From contig DATHBD010000023.1 of the NCBI GenBank assembly GCA_035296325.1, forward strand, positions 322,928 through 386,927: a stretch of DNA of 64,000 bases. The letters are read 5' to 3'. The notes beneath the pieces are model-generated. The model made no database searches. It worked only from the letters and a program-made list of their open reading frames with translations, and was not told the DNA's origin. The position numbers were made by a program, and so were the translations under genes. Positions 32,021 to 39,865 of this stretch are shown piece by piece (position 1 is the first letter of the stretch; each line of letters begins with the position of its first letter). The stretch is from DATHBD01 sp035296325. Its GTDB lineage: Bacteria > Actinomycetota > Actinomycetes > Mycobacteriales > Micromonosporaceae.

Positions 32021-32275
32021 GCCGAAGCAGCGTATAGCGCCTCGCAGGGCGCGACCGTCTTCATCTGGATCGACGGCATCGACCAGTTGCGCGAGCGGTT
32101 GAACCATCGGCGTACCGAGGTGCCGGTGTGGGGGCCGGCCGTGTGGACGCCGGAGATCGAGAAGGCGCAGTGGGAGGGCCGGGTGCTGACAATTGCCGAC
32201 CCGTTCGGCAACCATCTGCGATTCAGCGAGCCGGACGATCCGACGGAGCGAGCCGGCCTTCCTCGCTGGGCCTGA
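32021..32275 (+). pseudogene. C-terminal remnant of a VOC-family protein
   Basis: The frame reads AEAAYSASQGATVFIWIDGIDQLRERL, then VPVWGPAVWTPEIEKAQWEGRVL and TIADPFGNHLRFSEPDD, the second half of a glyoxalase/bleomycin-resistance fold. The first beta-alpha-beta unit (about 45 residues) is missing and there is no proper start, only a TTG inside the domain. It lies just after an intact VOC gene but is not a duplicate of it. Confidence 0.7.
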
Positions 32276-32285
32276 CCCGTCCCAC

Positions 32286-32316
32286 GCTGCCAGGCGGCGT
32301 GGGACCGCCTGGCAGC
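32286..32316. terminator. 12-bp stem-loop between convergent genes
   Basis: Arms GCTGCCAGGCGG (32286-32297) and CCGCCTGGCAGC (32305-32316) are perfect with a 7-base loop, between the VOC remnant and the 3' end of the FtsX-type permease gene. It could serve both strands. Confidence 0.7.
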
Positions 32317-32354
32317 CGCGCCGCCCGGACAGGGCTGCGCCCTGCGCTGTCCAC

Positions 32355-34805
32355 TCAGCGGGACAGCCGGGCCAGGGGCCGTGCGCCTCGGCCGACGAAG
32401 GCCGCGACGAGTGTTGCGAGCACCGGCGGGACGAGGCCGATCAGGAGCAGCGCCCGCCACGGCGTGTGCCAGTGCACCTCGGTGCTGTATCCGATGTAGC
32501 CGGCTGCCGGGCCGATGCCGGCGAGCAGCCCGAGAGCCGTGCCGAGCCCGACGATGAGCGCGGCCTGGGTCGCGGTGATCTGTCGTTGAATCCGGGGTGT
32601 CGCACCGACTGACGCCATGGTGGCGAGGTCGCTGCGCAGTTCCACCGTGGCCAGCCCGACCGCGACGGCGCTGGCCACAAGCGTGACGAGGCCACTGATC
32701 ACGGCCAAGAGGTAGAACATCAGGGTGGTGCTGCCGGTGGGTGGCGTCAGCTTCGCCACTGTGGCGGTGATCGGCGAGCCCGGTGGCTGTGCGGCGGCAA
32801 GCTGTGCCCGCAGCAGTACATCGTTGGCTGCGGCGACCTCCCTTTCGCTGGGCGTGCGGGTGGTGTCGACGATCACCCACCAGGGTTCGAGCGTCAGCCC
32901 CAACCGCTGGGCCGTGGCCGGTCCCACCACGACTGCCGGCAGCCTGACAAAGGTCTGCCCAGCGTCGGCGAGCACCGCCGGCACCGGGACGGGCTGGGCG
33001 GCGTTGAGCGGCAGCGCAACGGTGTCGCCGTCGATCAGGGCGGCGTTGAAGACCACCGCACCACCGCGGTCCAGGATCGCCGACTCCTCTGCGGTGGCGG
33101 CGCGGCCGGTCACCAGTCGGATGACCGCCGGCCCGCCCACTGCGATGTGGCGGTGATCCAGGGCTGCCAACTGGGCGGGATCAGTGGGGCCGTCCGGGAG
33201 GGGGCGTTGGAACGGGACGGTCACCGTGGCGATCTGCAGCGCAACGGCCTCCCGCGTGGGTAGGGCGGCGGCGAAGCGACGAAGTCCGTCCGGTCCGAGC
33301 AGGCTGGCGCCCTCCGCGGGCAGTACCACCTGCCCCGTCCTTGCCTCGGCCCGTAGCGGTGTCGCCTCGTCCCGCGCGGCGCCCACAAGCGCCAGCGCGA
33401 CGCTGCCCGCGACGGCGGCGGTGACCGCAGCGATGGCCGCTCCGGTACGCATCCGGTGCCGAGCCGCGTGGCGCAGGCCCAACCGTGCGGAAAGTGGCAT
33501 GCGACGCGCGACTGGGCCGGCGATCCGCAGCAGGGCCGGCGCACAGGCCACCAAACCGAGCAGCTGTGCGATGGCACCCAGGGCCAGCCCATCGACGCGT
33601 CCATGCGGATTGCCGAAGGTCACCAGGGCCGCCGTGCCGACGGCGAGGAGGCTCACGCCGGAGGCCAAGCCGACGATGTCGGCGCGGGAGCGCGTTCGCT
33701 GGCCGCCGAGGCGGTCGCGGACCGGGCGGTCGCGCACCGACCGCGCAGCCAGCGTCGCCGCGGCACCGCCCGTGGATGCCGTCACCGCGGCGACCGCCGC
33801 CAGCGACCACCAGGGCAGGGACACATCGATCAACGGGTGATCGGCGATGCGCTCGATGGCCCGCCCGGCCGACGCGAAGGTCAGTAGTCCTAGGAGTGCG
33901 CCGGTGGTGGCGGCACCCGCACCGAGCACCAGCCCGCTGGCGAGCACGACGCGGCTGACCTGCCGGCCCGTGCCACCAACAGCAGCCACCATGGCCAGCT
34001 CCCGACGCTGGCGATGCGCACCCACCAGGAACGCCGCCGCCGCGAGCAGCACCATCTGCGCACCGGCGAAGCTGGTCACCAGCGCCGCCGCGGCCGCCTC
34101 GACGGCCCGGTCAGCGGCGGTCGGCCCCGCCTCCCGGCGGTCGACGTAACCCGGGGAGCCCCGGGTCATCTGCACCTGTGACGGCGACCAATGCCGCCCG
34201 GCCGGCAGCTGCACCAGCAGTGTCGCCCGCGCGGTGGGGGAGAGCGGCGCATCGGCCGGTACCAGCAGGCCACTGGCGCGCAGGGATCGGCTCCAGTCCA
34301 CGATGCCGACCACGGTCAGGCGGCGCTGCGGCATTCCGGCCTGGATCTGGCTGCCCAACTCGGCGTCGAGGTCGCTGGCCAGCGCCCGGGTCAGCGCCAC
34401 CTCGGCCGGGCCCTGTGGCGGGCGCCCAACTCGCAGCACATATCGACCCCTGTGTAGTGGGTGCGCCGCGTCGGTCGCCTCGTACGGGTGGGTCCGCAAC
34501 CCGACGGCCGCCTGGACGACCGTCTGAGCCTGCGCCATCGGGACGGTGTGACTTCCCGGCGGCAGGCTCGCCGCGACCTCGTCCAGATCGTCGGCATCGA
34601 GGATCACGTCGGCTCGGCCCATCGAGAACGTGGTCTCCTGCGCCGAGGTGCCGCCCAGGTTCGCCCAAGCTACCGCCAGAACCGTGCCGGCATAGGCGGG
34701 GATAAAAAGCATCAGCAGCACCAGAACGCTGCGAGCGCAGTGGCGCCGGGTGGAACGACGGGCGATGCGCAGCGCGACGCGCCACGAGCCGGCAAGCTCG
34801 GCCAT
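32355..34805 (-). CDS. FtsX/MacB-type ABC permease
   Basis: The 816-residue permease has the duplicated FtsX layout: an N-terminal helix (RSVLVLLMLFIPAYAGTVLAV), a large extracytoplasmic domain, a block of helices (GAQMVLLAAAAFLVGAHRQRRELAMVAAVGGTGRQV) with the conserved LAMVAAVGGT turn, a second extracytoplasmic domain, and a C-terminal four-helix block repeating VELRSDLATMASVGATPRIQRQ. It pairs with the ATPase gene that ends at its start (TGATG overlap). Such systems usually move lipids, lipoproteins or peptides outward or transmit conformational signals, not small solutes. The operon starts with a PadR regulator. Confidence 0.88.
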   Translation of the reverse strand: MAELAGSWRVALRIARRSTRRHCARSVLVLLMLFIPAYAGTVLAVAWANLGGTSAQETTFSMGRADVILDADDLDEVAASLPPGSHTVPMAQAQTVVQAAVGLRTHPYEATDAAHPLHRGRYVLRVGRPPQGPAEVALTRALASDLDAELGSQIQAGMPQRRLTVVGIVDWSRSLRASGLLVPADAPLSPTARATLLVQLPAGRHWSPSQVQMTRGSPGYVDRREAGPTAADRAVEAAAAALVTSFAGAQMVLLAAAAFLVGAHRQRRELAMVAAVGGTGRQVSRVVLASGLVLGAGAATTGALLGLLTFASAGRAIERIADHPLIDVSLPWWSLAAVAAVTASTGGAAATLAARSVRDRPVRDRLGGQRTRSRADIVGLASGVSLLAVGTAALVTFGNPHGRVDGLALGAIAQLLGLVACAPALLRIAGPVARRMPLSARLGLRHAARHRMRTGAAIAAVTAAVAGSVALALVGAARDEATPLRAEARTGQVVLPAEGASLLGPDGLRRFAAALPTREAVALQIATVTVPFQRPLPDGPTDPAQLAALDHRHIAVGGPAVIRLVTGRAATAEESAILDRGGAVVFNAALIDGDTVALPLNAAQPVPVPAVLADAGQTFVRLPAVVVGPATAQRLGLTLEPWWVIVDTTRTPSEREVAAANDVLLRAQLAAAQPPGSPITATVAKLTPPTGSTTLMFYLLAVISGLVTLVASAVAVGLATVELRSDLATMASVGATPRIQRQITATQAALIVGLGTALGLLAGIGPAAGYIGYSTEVHWHTPWRALLLIGLVPPVLATLVAAFVGRGARPLARLSR

Positions 34806-35527
34806 CACGAAACCGTCCCGAGGAGCTGCTCAGGCCCGCCCCGAGGCGCCGTCGCGTCGACCAACCGGCCATCGCGCAGAAAGATCGTTCGGTCGGCCCA
34901 GCCGGCGTACCGAGGCTCGTGCGTCACCAGGACCCCGGCCGCGCCCCGGTCGATCCGGTGCCGGAGCACCTCCAGGACGGCAAGGCTGGTGTGGGAGTCG
35001 AGGGCTCCGGTGGGCTCGTCCGCGAGGACCAAGCTGCGCTGCCCGATCAGGGCCCGGGCGATGGCAACGCGTTGCTGCTGCCCGCCGGAGAGCTGATCCG
35101 GGAACCGGTCGGCGACCCCGCGTAGCCCTACCTCGGCCAGGGCCGCCACAGCCTCCCGCCGTGCGTTGCGGCTGCCCACTCCGGCGAGCTCCCGGGGGAG
35201 GGCGACGTTCTCAGCCGCGGTGAGGTCGGTGACCAGGTTGTAGTCCTGGAAGACGTAACCGACCCGGTCCCGGCGAAGCCGGGCCAGTGCTGCGGCGTCC
35301 AGACCGTCCAGCCTGACATCTTCGATCTGGATCGACCCGCAGGTGGGAGCGTCCAGCCCGCCGGCCAACGCGAGCAGCGTCGACTTCCCGGAGCCGGATG
35401 GGCCCATCACCGCCACCAATTCGCCGGGGTGCACCTCGAAGCTCACATCGTCAAGGGCCCGGAGTACACCATCGCCGGCCGGATAGACCCGGCTGACCGC
35501 GGTGAACCGCAGCACCGCTCCGCTCAT
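34805..35527 (-). CDS. LolD/MacB-type ABC ATPase
   Basis: The 240-residue ATPase has all motifs: Walker A GPSGSGKST, Q-loop VFQDYN, signature LSGGQQQRVAIARAL, Walker B LVLADEPTGALD and H-loop LVTHEPRYA. The LADEPTGALDS segment and length are typical of the LolD/FtsE/MacB group that partners FtsX-type permeases, encoded immediately downstream. ATG 35527 overlaps the PadR stop (ATGA). It should energise the permease at the membrane. Confidence 0.9.
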   Translation of the reverse strand: MSGAVLRFTAVSRVYPAGDGVLRALDDVSFEVHPGELVAVMGPSGSGKSTLLALAGGLDAPTCGSIQIEDVRLDGLDAAALARLRRDRVGYVFQDYNLVTDLTAAENVALPRELAGVGSRNARREAVAALAEVGLRGVADRFPDQLSGGQQQRVAIARALIGQRSLVLADEPTGALDSHTSLAVLEVLRHRIDRGAAGVLVTHEPRYAGWADRTIFLRDGRLVDATAPRGGPEQLLGTVS

Positions 35528-36132
35528 CGCTGTGCCGTCCGGTCCTGCGTGCCTCTCGCGGGGGCGGGCTGTGCGTCGGCGGCCGCGGTCGGCTGTCGGC
35601 GGCCTGATGTCCGCCGCCTGAGCACGGTCGCCTCGACATGGTCGAGCCAGCGGATCTCGCTCTCCAACGAGAAGATCAGGTGGTCCAGGACGAGGAGCCA
35701 GGTGAGGTCGTCCGCCGGGTCCGCCCGCCGACGGAGGTCGGTGTAGTCGCGCATCTGGCGCATCGACTCGGTCCGCTGCGCCTGGGCTACGGCGGCCACG
35801 TCGATGTCTGGAGTCGCCGCCGCCATGGCGAGCTTGATCGCCAGCTCGCTGCGAGGCCGATCCGTGTCGGCGACCGGAGTGATGAACCAGCTCGCGAGCG
35901 CCGTCCGGCCGACCTCCGTGATGGCGTACATCTCGCGGCCGTCGTCGTTGCTGCCCACGGAGCAGACGTAGCTGTCGCGGGCAAGACGCTCCAGCGTGGT
36001 GTACACCTGCCCCACGTTGAGCGCCCAGGTTCCTCCGGTGCGGGTGTCGAACTCGGTCCTGACCTGATAGCCGTACTTCGGGCCGTCGGCGAAGAGTGCG
36101 AGCAGGCCCCACCGGACCGCGTTTCGCTGCAT
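35524..36132 (-). CDS. PadR-family transcriptional regulator
   Basis: The 202-residue regulator begins with the PadR winged helix (RNAVRWGLLALFADGPKYGYQV, NVGQVYTTLERLARDSYV, DDGREMYAITEVGRTAL), followed by the C-terminal helical dimerisation domain (TESMRQMRDYTDLRRR, LLVLDHLIFSLESEIRWLD) and a ~30-residue disordered Arg/Ala-rich tail. It heads the ABC operon with coupled overlaps, so it likely represses it until an inducer is bound. The palindrome at 36149-36162 lies 17 bases before the ATG and is the likely operator. Confidence 0.9.
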   Translation of the reverse strand: MQRNAVRWGLLALFADGPKYGYQVRTEFDTRTGGTWALNVGQVYTTLERLARDSYVCSVGSNDDGREMYAITEVGRTALASWFITPVADTDRPRSELAIKLAMAAATPDIDVAAVAQAQRTESMRQMRDYTDLRRRADPADDLTWLLVLDHLIFSLESEIRWLDHVEATVLRRRTSGRRQPTAAADAQPAPARGTQDRTAQR

Positions 36133-36148
36133 GCCGTCGAACTTACCA

Positions 36149-36162
36149 AGTAACTAGTTACT
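36149..36162. promoter_or_regulatory. Candidate PadR operator
   Basis: AGTAACTAGTTACT is a perfect 14-bp palindrome just upstream of the PadR gene and overlapping the last codons of the next gene leftwards. It is AT-rich within a GC-rich context. Confidence 0.6.
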
Positions 36163-36832
36163 CAGTAAAGTCGCCGGTCGCAGCGCACGTGTCGGGCGCG
36201 GTTTCGGCTCCCGTCCCGCCGTTCCCGGCCGGCGATAGAGCGGGCGCAACCGCCGGTCGGCCGGGCCACCGGCGCCGGTGCGCCGACCAGGCGATGGCCT
36301 CGGCAAGTTGCGCGCCGGGCGGCGCATCGTCATCGGCCGCCGATCGGGTCCGCCGTGCCGGACCTTCGTCCCTTGGCCTACGAGGCATCCGGACCATCGC
36401 GCCGTACCCGAGGTGGAGCGGCAAGTACCACAGGTGCCCCCAGTCGTTCCAGGCCAGCGACATCAGGACCGGGACCGAGGTCAACCCCACCACCGCCAGC
36501 GGCCGGAAAGCCCGCTGTGGCAGTGCGAGCCCGAGCGGATACAGCACCGCCATGGCCAGGCCGGTGGCCACTGCGAAGGTGGCCAGCGAGATGGGCGCCA
36601 ACAGGACGGTGCACCAGAGTGTCCACACCACCAGCGACACCGACTGGCCGTACCCCACCGCGCCACCTGGATTGATCAGGCTGACCGAAAATTGGCCCAG
36701 TACCGCGACCGCCACCGCATAGGGCAGCCACAGGGCGACGTAGGCACCGCCGTACCAGATCATCCAGAGCGCCCCCCGCACGCCCCGGTTCTCGTGCCAC
36801 ACCCAGTCGTCAGTCCGGGATGCGTGCCTCAT
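36158..36832 (-). CDS. Integral membrane protein
   Basis: The 224-residue product has about four to five membrane helices: LWMIWYGGAYVALWLPYAVAVAVLGQF, SVSLVVWTLWCTVLLAPISLATFAVA, LAMAVLYPLGLALP and PLAVVGLTSVPVLMSLAW. The C-terminal ~70 residues are hydrophilic, Arg/Ala/Pro-rich and probably disordered. ATG 36832 follows GAGGAGCT directly, a strong site. The promoter region holds two TTGAGC-N4-GCTCAA palindromes, so it is probably regulated by a TetR-type factor encoded elsewhere. Function unknown. Confidence 0.7.
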   Translation of the reverse strand: MRHASRTDDWVWHENRGVRGALWMIWYGGAYVALWLPYAVAVAVLGQFSVSLINPGGAVGYGQSVSLVVWTLWCTVLLAPISLATFAVATGLAMAVLYPLGLALPQRAFRPLAVVGLTSVPVLMSLAWNDWGHLWYLPLHLGYGAMVRMPRRPRDEGPARRTRSAADDDAPPGAQLAEAIAWSAHRRRWPGRPAVAPALSPAGNGGTGAETAPDTCAATGDFTE

Positions 36833-36853
36833 AGCTCCTCCTGCCCCGGCCTA

Positions 36854-36900
36854 TTGAGCGGTTGCTCAAGATGGTATCCGAGAATTGAGCAATTGCTCAA
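36854..36900. promoter_or_regulatory. Tandem operators TTGAGC-N4-GCTCAA in a divergent promoter
   Basis: TTGAGCGGTTGCTCAA (36854-36869) and the perfect palindrome TTGAGCAATTGCTCAA (36885-36900) are spaced 31 bases centre to centre, between the leftward membrane-protein gene and the rightward EamA gene. The form suits a TetR/MarR-type dimer. No such regulator gene is adjacent. Confidence 0.65.
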
Positions 36901-37082
36901 CCCCGGGAGCAATGACGGAGCGCGCGATCAGCGCGGTGGAGGTAGCAACCCCTACACTCGCGGCGCACCGGGACGGGCGACGGCGGCTGTGGGCGCCTGC
37001 GACGGGATCCGGACGCGTTTCCCCTACCGTTGCACCGTCGGCCCCGGGCACCACCAGGCGCCGTAGCAGGATAGGGGGCAGC

Positions 37083-37964
37083 GTGTCCGCGTCCAGCCGT
37101 GCGAGCCTGCTCGCTGTCGCCACGATGTTCGGTGCGGCCGCACTGTGGGGTGGGACCGGCGGTGTCGTCGCGGGCCTGCAGGTGGGTGGCGCAGCCGCTG
37201 CCTGTGTGGTCGAGTTGACCACCGGTGTCGTGCTGCTCGGCCTCGCGCTCGCGACTGGGGAGCGGCCCGGCGCGGCCATCGTCGGCCGGCGACGGCGGAT
37301 CGCGCTGCTCGGCGCCGTGGAGGCGGCGAACGTGCTGTGCTACTACGTGGCGCTGCAAATGGCGCCGGTTGGACCGGTCATGGCACTGCATCTCGCGGCG
37401 CCGGTACTGCTCACGGTGGTCGCGCTGGCGCGCGGCAGGCGATCGGTCAGCATCCGCAACGTGTCCGCGATCCTGATGATCTCGGCGGCACTGACGTTGG
37501 TTGCACTGTCCGGTCAGGAGGGCGCTCGACACCCGGCTGTCCTGCAGGGCCTGGCGCTCAGTCTCGTCAGCGCCGCCTGCCTGGCGGTCTTCCTCACCCT
37601 GGTCAGTTCCACGGCGAGTGGCATTGCGCCCGCCCCGGCGGCCGGCTTCCAGATGCTCGTGTCCGGGCTCGTGCTCTGTCCGGCCTTGATGGACCTGCGT
37701 CAACACGGCAGCAGCCTCGCTCCGCTGCTGGCCGTCAGCGTCGCGCTGTTCGCGCCGGCATGCTGGCTGTACTGGTTCGCCATGCGGCGGCTGACGCCGA
37801 TCCTTGCGGGTACGGTCCTGCTGACCGAGCCGTTCTTCGGCGTGCCGGCCGCCTACCTCGTCCACGGGCTGCGGCCATCGGCGTCCCATGCCGTTGCCAT
37901 CATCCTGATCCTTGGCGCGACGTACATCGACATGACCACGGGCTCGGCCGACAATGCGCTCTGA
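37083..37964 (+). CDS. EamA-family (DMT superfamily) transporter
   Basis: The 293-residue protein has ten predicted membrane helices in two five-helix repeats, starting LLAVATMFGAAALWGGTGGVVAGL and ALSLVSAACLAVFLTLVSS; YYVALQMAPVGPVMALHLAAPVLLTVVALA and YWFAMRRLTPILAGTVLLTEPFFGVPAAYL are the characteristic helix 3-4 and 8-9 segments. DMT transporters export amino acids or metabolites. GTG 37083 follows AGGGGGCAGC; the frame runs open further left but is not protein-like there. Possible control by the twin palindromes at 36854-36900. Confidence 0.87.
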   Translation: MSASSRASLLAVATMFGAAALWGGTGGVVAGLQVGGAAAACVVELTTGVVLLGLALATGERPGAAIVGRRRRIALLGAVEAANVLCYYVALQMAPVGPVMALHLAAPVLLTVVALARGRRSVSIRNVSAILMISAALTLVALSGQEGARHPAVLQGLALSLVSAACLAVFLTLVSSTASGIAPAPAAGFQMLVSGLVLCPALMDLRQHGSSLAPLLAVSVALFAPACWLYWFAMRRLTPILAGTVLLTEPFFGVPAAYLVHGLRPSASHAVAIILILGATYIDMTTGSADNAL

Positions 37965-38181
37965 ACTGCCTGCGCCGCATTGGGGGCGGAGGTGCCGATC
38001 AGCGCCGCAACCGGGCCGACCTTCGGGCTGCGCCTGGCCGGGTGGGGCGGCCGGTTCCTTCGTGGGCGGGATGCGCCACGGGTTCGACAAGAAATATGGC
38101 GACGGGATGTCGAGATCCCCGGCCCGGTTCCGTCCCTGCAGCGAACACGGCCACAATGGGCCGTAGCGCATGAGGGAGAAC

Positions 38182-38592
38182 ATGATGGCCAAGTACCTGC
38201 TGCTCAAGCACTACCGGGGCGCGCCGGCACCGGTGAACGACGTGCCGATGGACCAGTGGACGCCAGACGAGCTCACGGCCCACGTGGAGTACATGAACGA
38301 CTTCGCCGCCCGGCTCGAGATCACCGGCGAGTTCGTTGACGGGCAGGCGTTGTCGCCGGAGGGCACGTTCGTGCGCTACGACGGCGAGGGGCGGCCGCCG
38401 GTCACTGACGGCCCCTTCGCGGAGACCAAGGATCTGATCGCCGGCTGGATGGTGATCGACGTCGACAGCTACCAGCGGGCACTGGATTTGGCCGGTGAGC
38501 TGTCCGCTGCGCCGGGTGCAGGTGGGAAGCCGATCCACGAATGGCTCGAGGTGCGCCCGTTCCTGACCGCGCCGCCGACCATCACGGAGTGA
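38182..38592 (+). CDS. YCII/DGPF-domain protein, partner of ECF42 sigma factor
   Basis: The 136-residue single-domain protein reads KYLLLKHYRGAP, a central helix, FVRYDGEGRPPVTDGPFAETKDLIAGWMVID and a C-terminal strand HEWLEVRPF. The DGPF motif is the hallmark of the YCII-related proteins encoded next to ECF42 sigma factors. The role of DGPF proteins is not established; a YciI-type dehydrochlorinase-like or ligand-binding fold is likely. GGGAG lies before the ATG pair at 38182/38185. It sits three bases before the sigma gene, so they form an operon. Confidence 0.87.
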   Translation: MMAKYLLLKHYRGAPAPVNDVPMDQWTPDELTAHVEYMNDFAARLEITGEFVDGQALSPEGTFVRYDGEGRPPVTDGPFAETKDLIAGWMVIDVDSYQRALDLAGELSAAPGAGGKPIHEWLEVRPFLTAPPTITE

Positions 38593-38595
38593 CGC

Positions 38596-39750
38596 ATGGC
38601 GGACGAGGCCCTGCTGCGTACCCTTGTCCCCACGGTGATCGCGATCCTCGTCCGTCGCGGAGTTGACTTCGCGGCGGCCGAGGACGCCGTGCAGGACGCC
38701 CTGATCGAAGCCGTGCGCGCGTGGCCGGACGATCCGCCCCGGGATCCCAAGGGTTGGCTGATCGCCGTGGCCTGGCGCAAGTTCGTCGACGCCGCGCGCG
38801 CTGACACCTCCCGGCGGCGGCGTGAGGTGCTCGTCGAGGGCGAGCCCATGCCCGGCCCGGGTCAGTTGGTGGACGACACGCTCCAGCTGTACTTCCTGTG
38901 CGCGCACCCGTCCCTCACTGCGGCCTCGGCCGTCGCGCTGACGCTGCGCGCTGTGGGCGGCCTGACCACGCGTCAGATCGCGCAGGCCTACCTCGTGCCC
39001 GAGGCGACCATGGCCCAACGGATCAGCCGGGCCAAGCGAACCGTTTCGGGAGTCCGGTTCGACAAACCTGGCGATGTCGACACGGTGCTGCGTGTGCTCT
39101 ACCTCGTTTTCAACGAGGGCTACTCCGGTGACGTCGACCTGGCCGGCGAGGCGATTCGCCTCACCCGCCAACTCGCCGCCAGGACCAGGGATGAGGAGGT
39201 GGCGGGCCTGCTCGCGTTGATGCTGATCCACCACGCGCGGCGCCCGGCACGGACCCGCCGTGACGGAAGCCTCGTGGTCCTTGCCGAACAGGACCGCAGC
39301 CTGTGGGATACCCGCCTGATCGCCGAGGGCGTCGACGTGCTCCAGGCGGCGCTCGCCCGGGACCGACTGGGCGAGTACCAGGCCCAGGCCGCCATCGCGG
39401 CGCTCCACGCTGATGCCTGCGCGGCCGACAAGACCGACTGGGTGCAGATCGTCCAGTGGTACGACGAACTGGTGCGGATCACCGACAGCCCGGTGGCCCG
39501 GCTCAACCGGGCCGTCGCCGTCGGCGAGGCCGACGGCCCGCGGGCGGGCCTGGCAGCCCTGGCAGGACTCGATCCCGCCCTGCCCCGCCACACCGCCGTC
39601 GTGGCGTACCTGCACGAGCGTGACGGTGACCCGGTGACCGCGGCGCGGCTATACACCGAAGCGGCCCGATCAGCGCCCAATCTCCCCGAACGCGACCACC
39701 TCACGCGCCAGGCCGCACGGCTCAACGCCAGGCTCCGTACGCTTTCCTAG
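38596..39750 (+). CDS. ECF42-type RNA polymerase sigma factor with C-terminal TPR-like domain
   Basis: The 384-residue protein has sigma region 2 (AAAEDAVQDALIEAVRAWPDDPPRDPKGWLIAVAWRKFVD), a linker, sigma region 4 (LTTRQIAQAYLVPEATMAQRISRAKRTV), and a long C-terminal extension of about 200 helical residues (DUF6596, TPR-like: AEGVDVLQAALARDRLGEYQAQAAIAALHADA; SPVARLNRAVAVGEADG). This architecture and the adjacent DGPF gene are the defining features of ECF42, which lacks a classical anti-sigma factor; the C-terminal domain is thought to regulate it. Target promoters are unknown. Confidence 0.92.
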   Translation: MADEALLRTLVPTVIAILVRRGVDFAAAEDAVQDALIEAVRAWPDDPPRDPKGWLIAVAWRKFVDAARADTSRRRREVLVEGEPMPGPGQLVDDTLQLYFLCAHPSLTAASAVALTLRAVGGLTTRQIAQAYLVPEATMAQRISRAKRTVSGVRFDKPGDVDTVLRVLYLVFNEGYSGDVDLAGEAIRLTRQLAARTRDEEVAGLLALMLIHHARRPARTRRDGSLVVLAEQDRSLWDTRLIAEGVDVLQAALARDRLGEYQAQAAIAALHADACAADKTDWVQIVQWYDELVRITDSPVARLNRAVAVGEADGPRAGLAALAGLDPALPRHTAVVAYLHERDGDPVTAARLYTEAARSAPNLPERDHLTRQAARLNARLRTLS

Positions 39751-39865
39751 GCTTTCACCCGGCACACCGGACGCCGTAGGACCCGACGGATCCCGCGGCG
39801 ACGCGAAACGTTCAGGTGGCCGCGCTCCGCGCCGATGGGTACCGGTCGGGTGTCGACCGGGGGCG

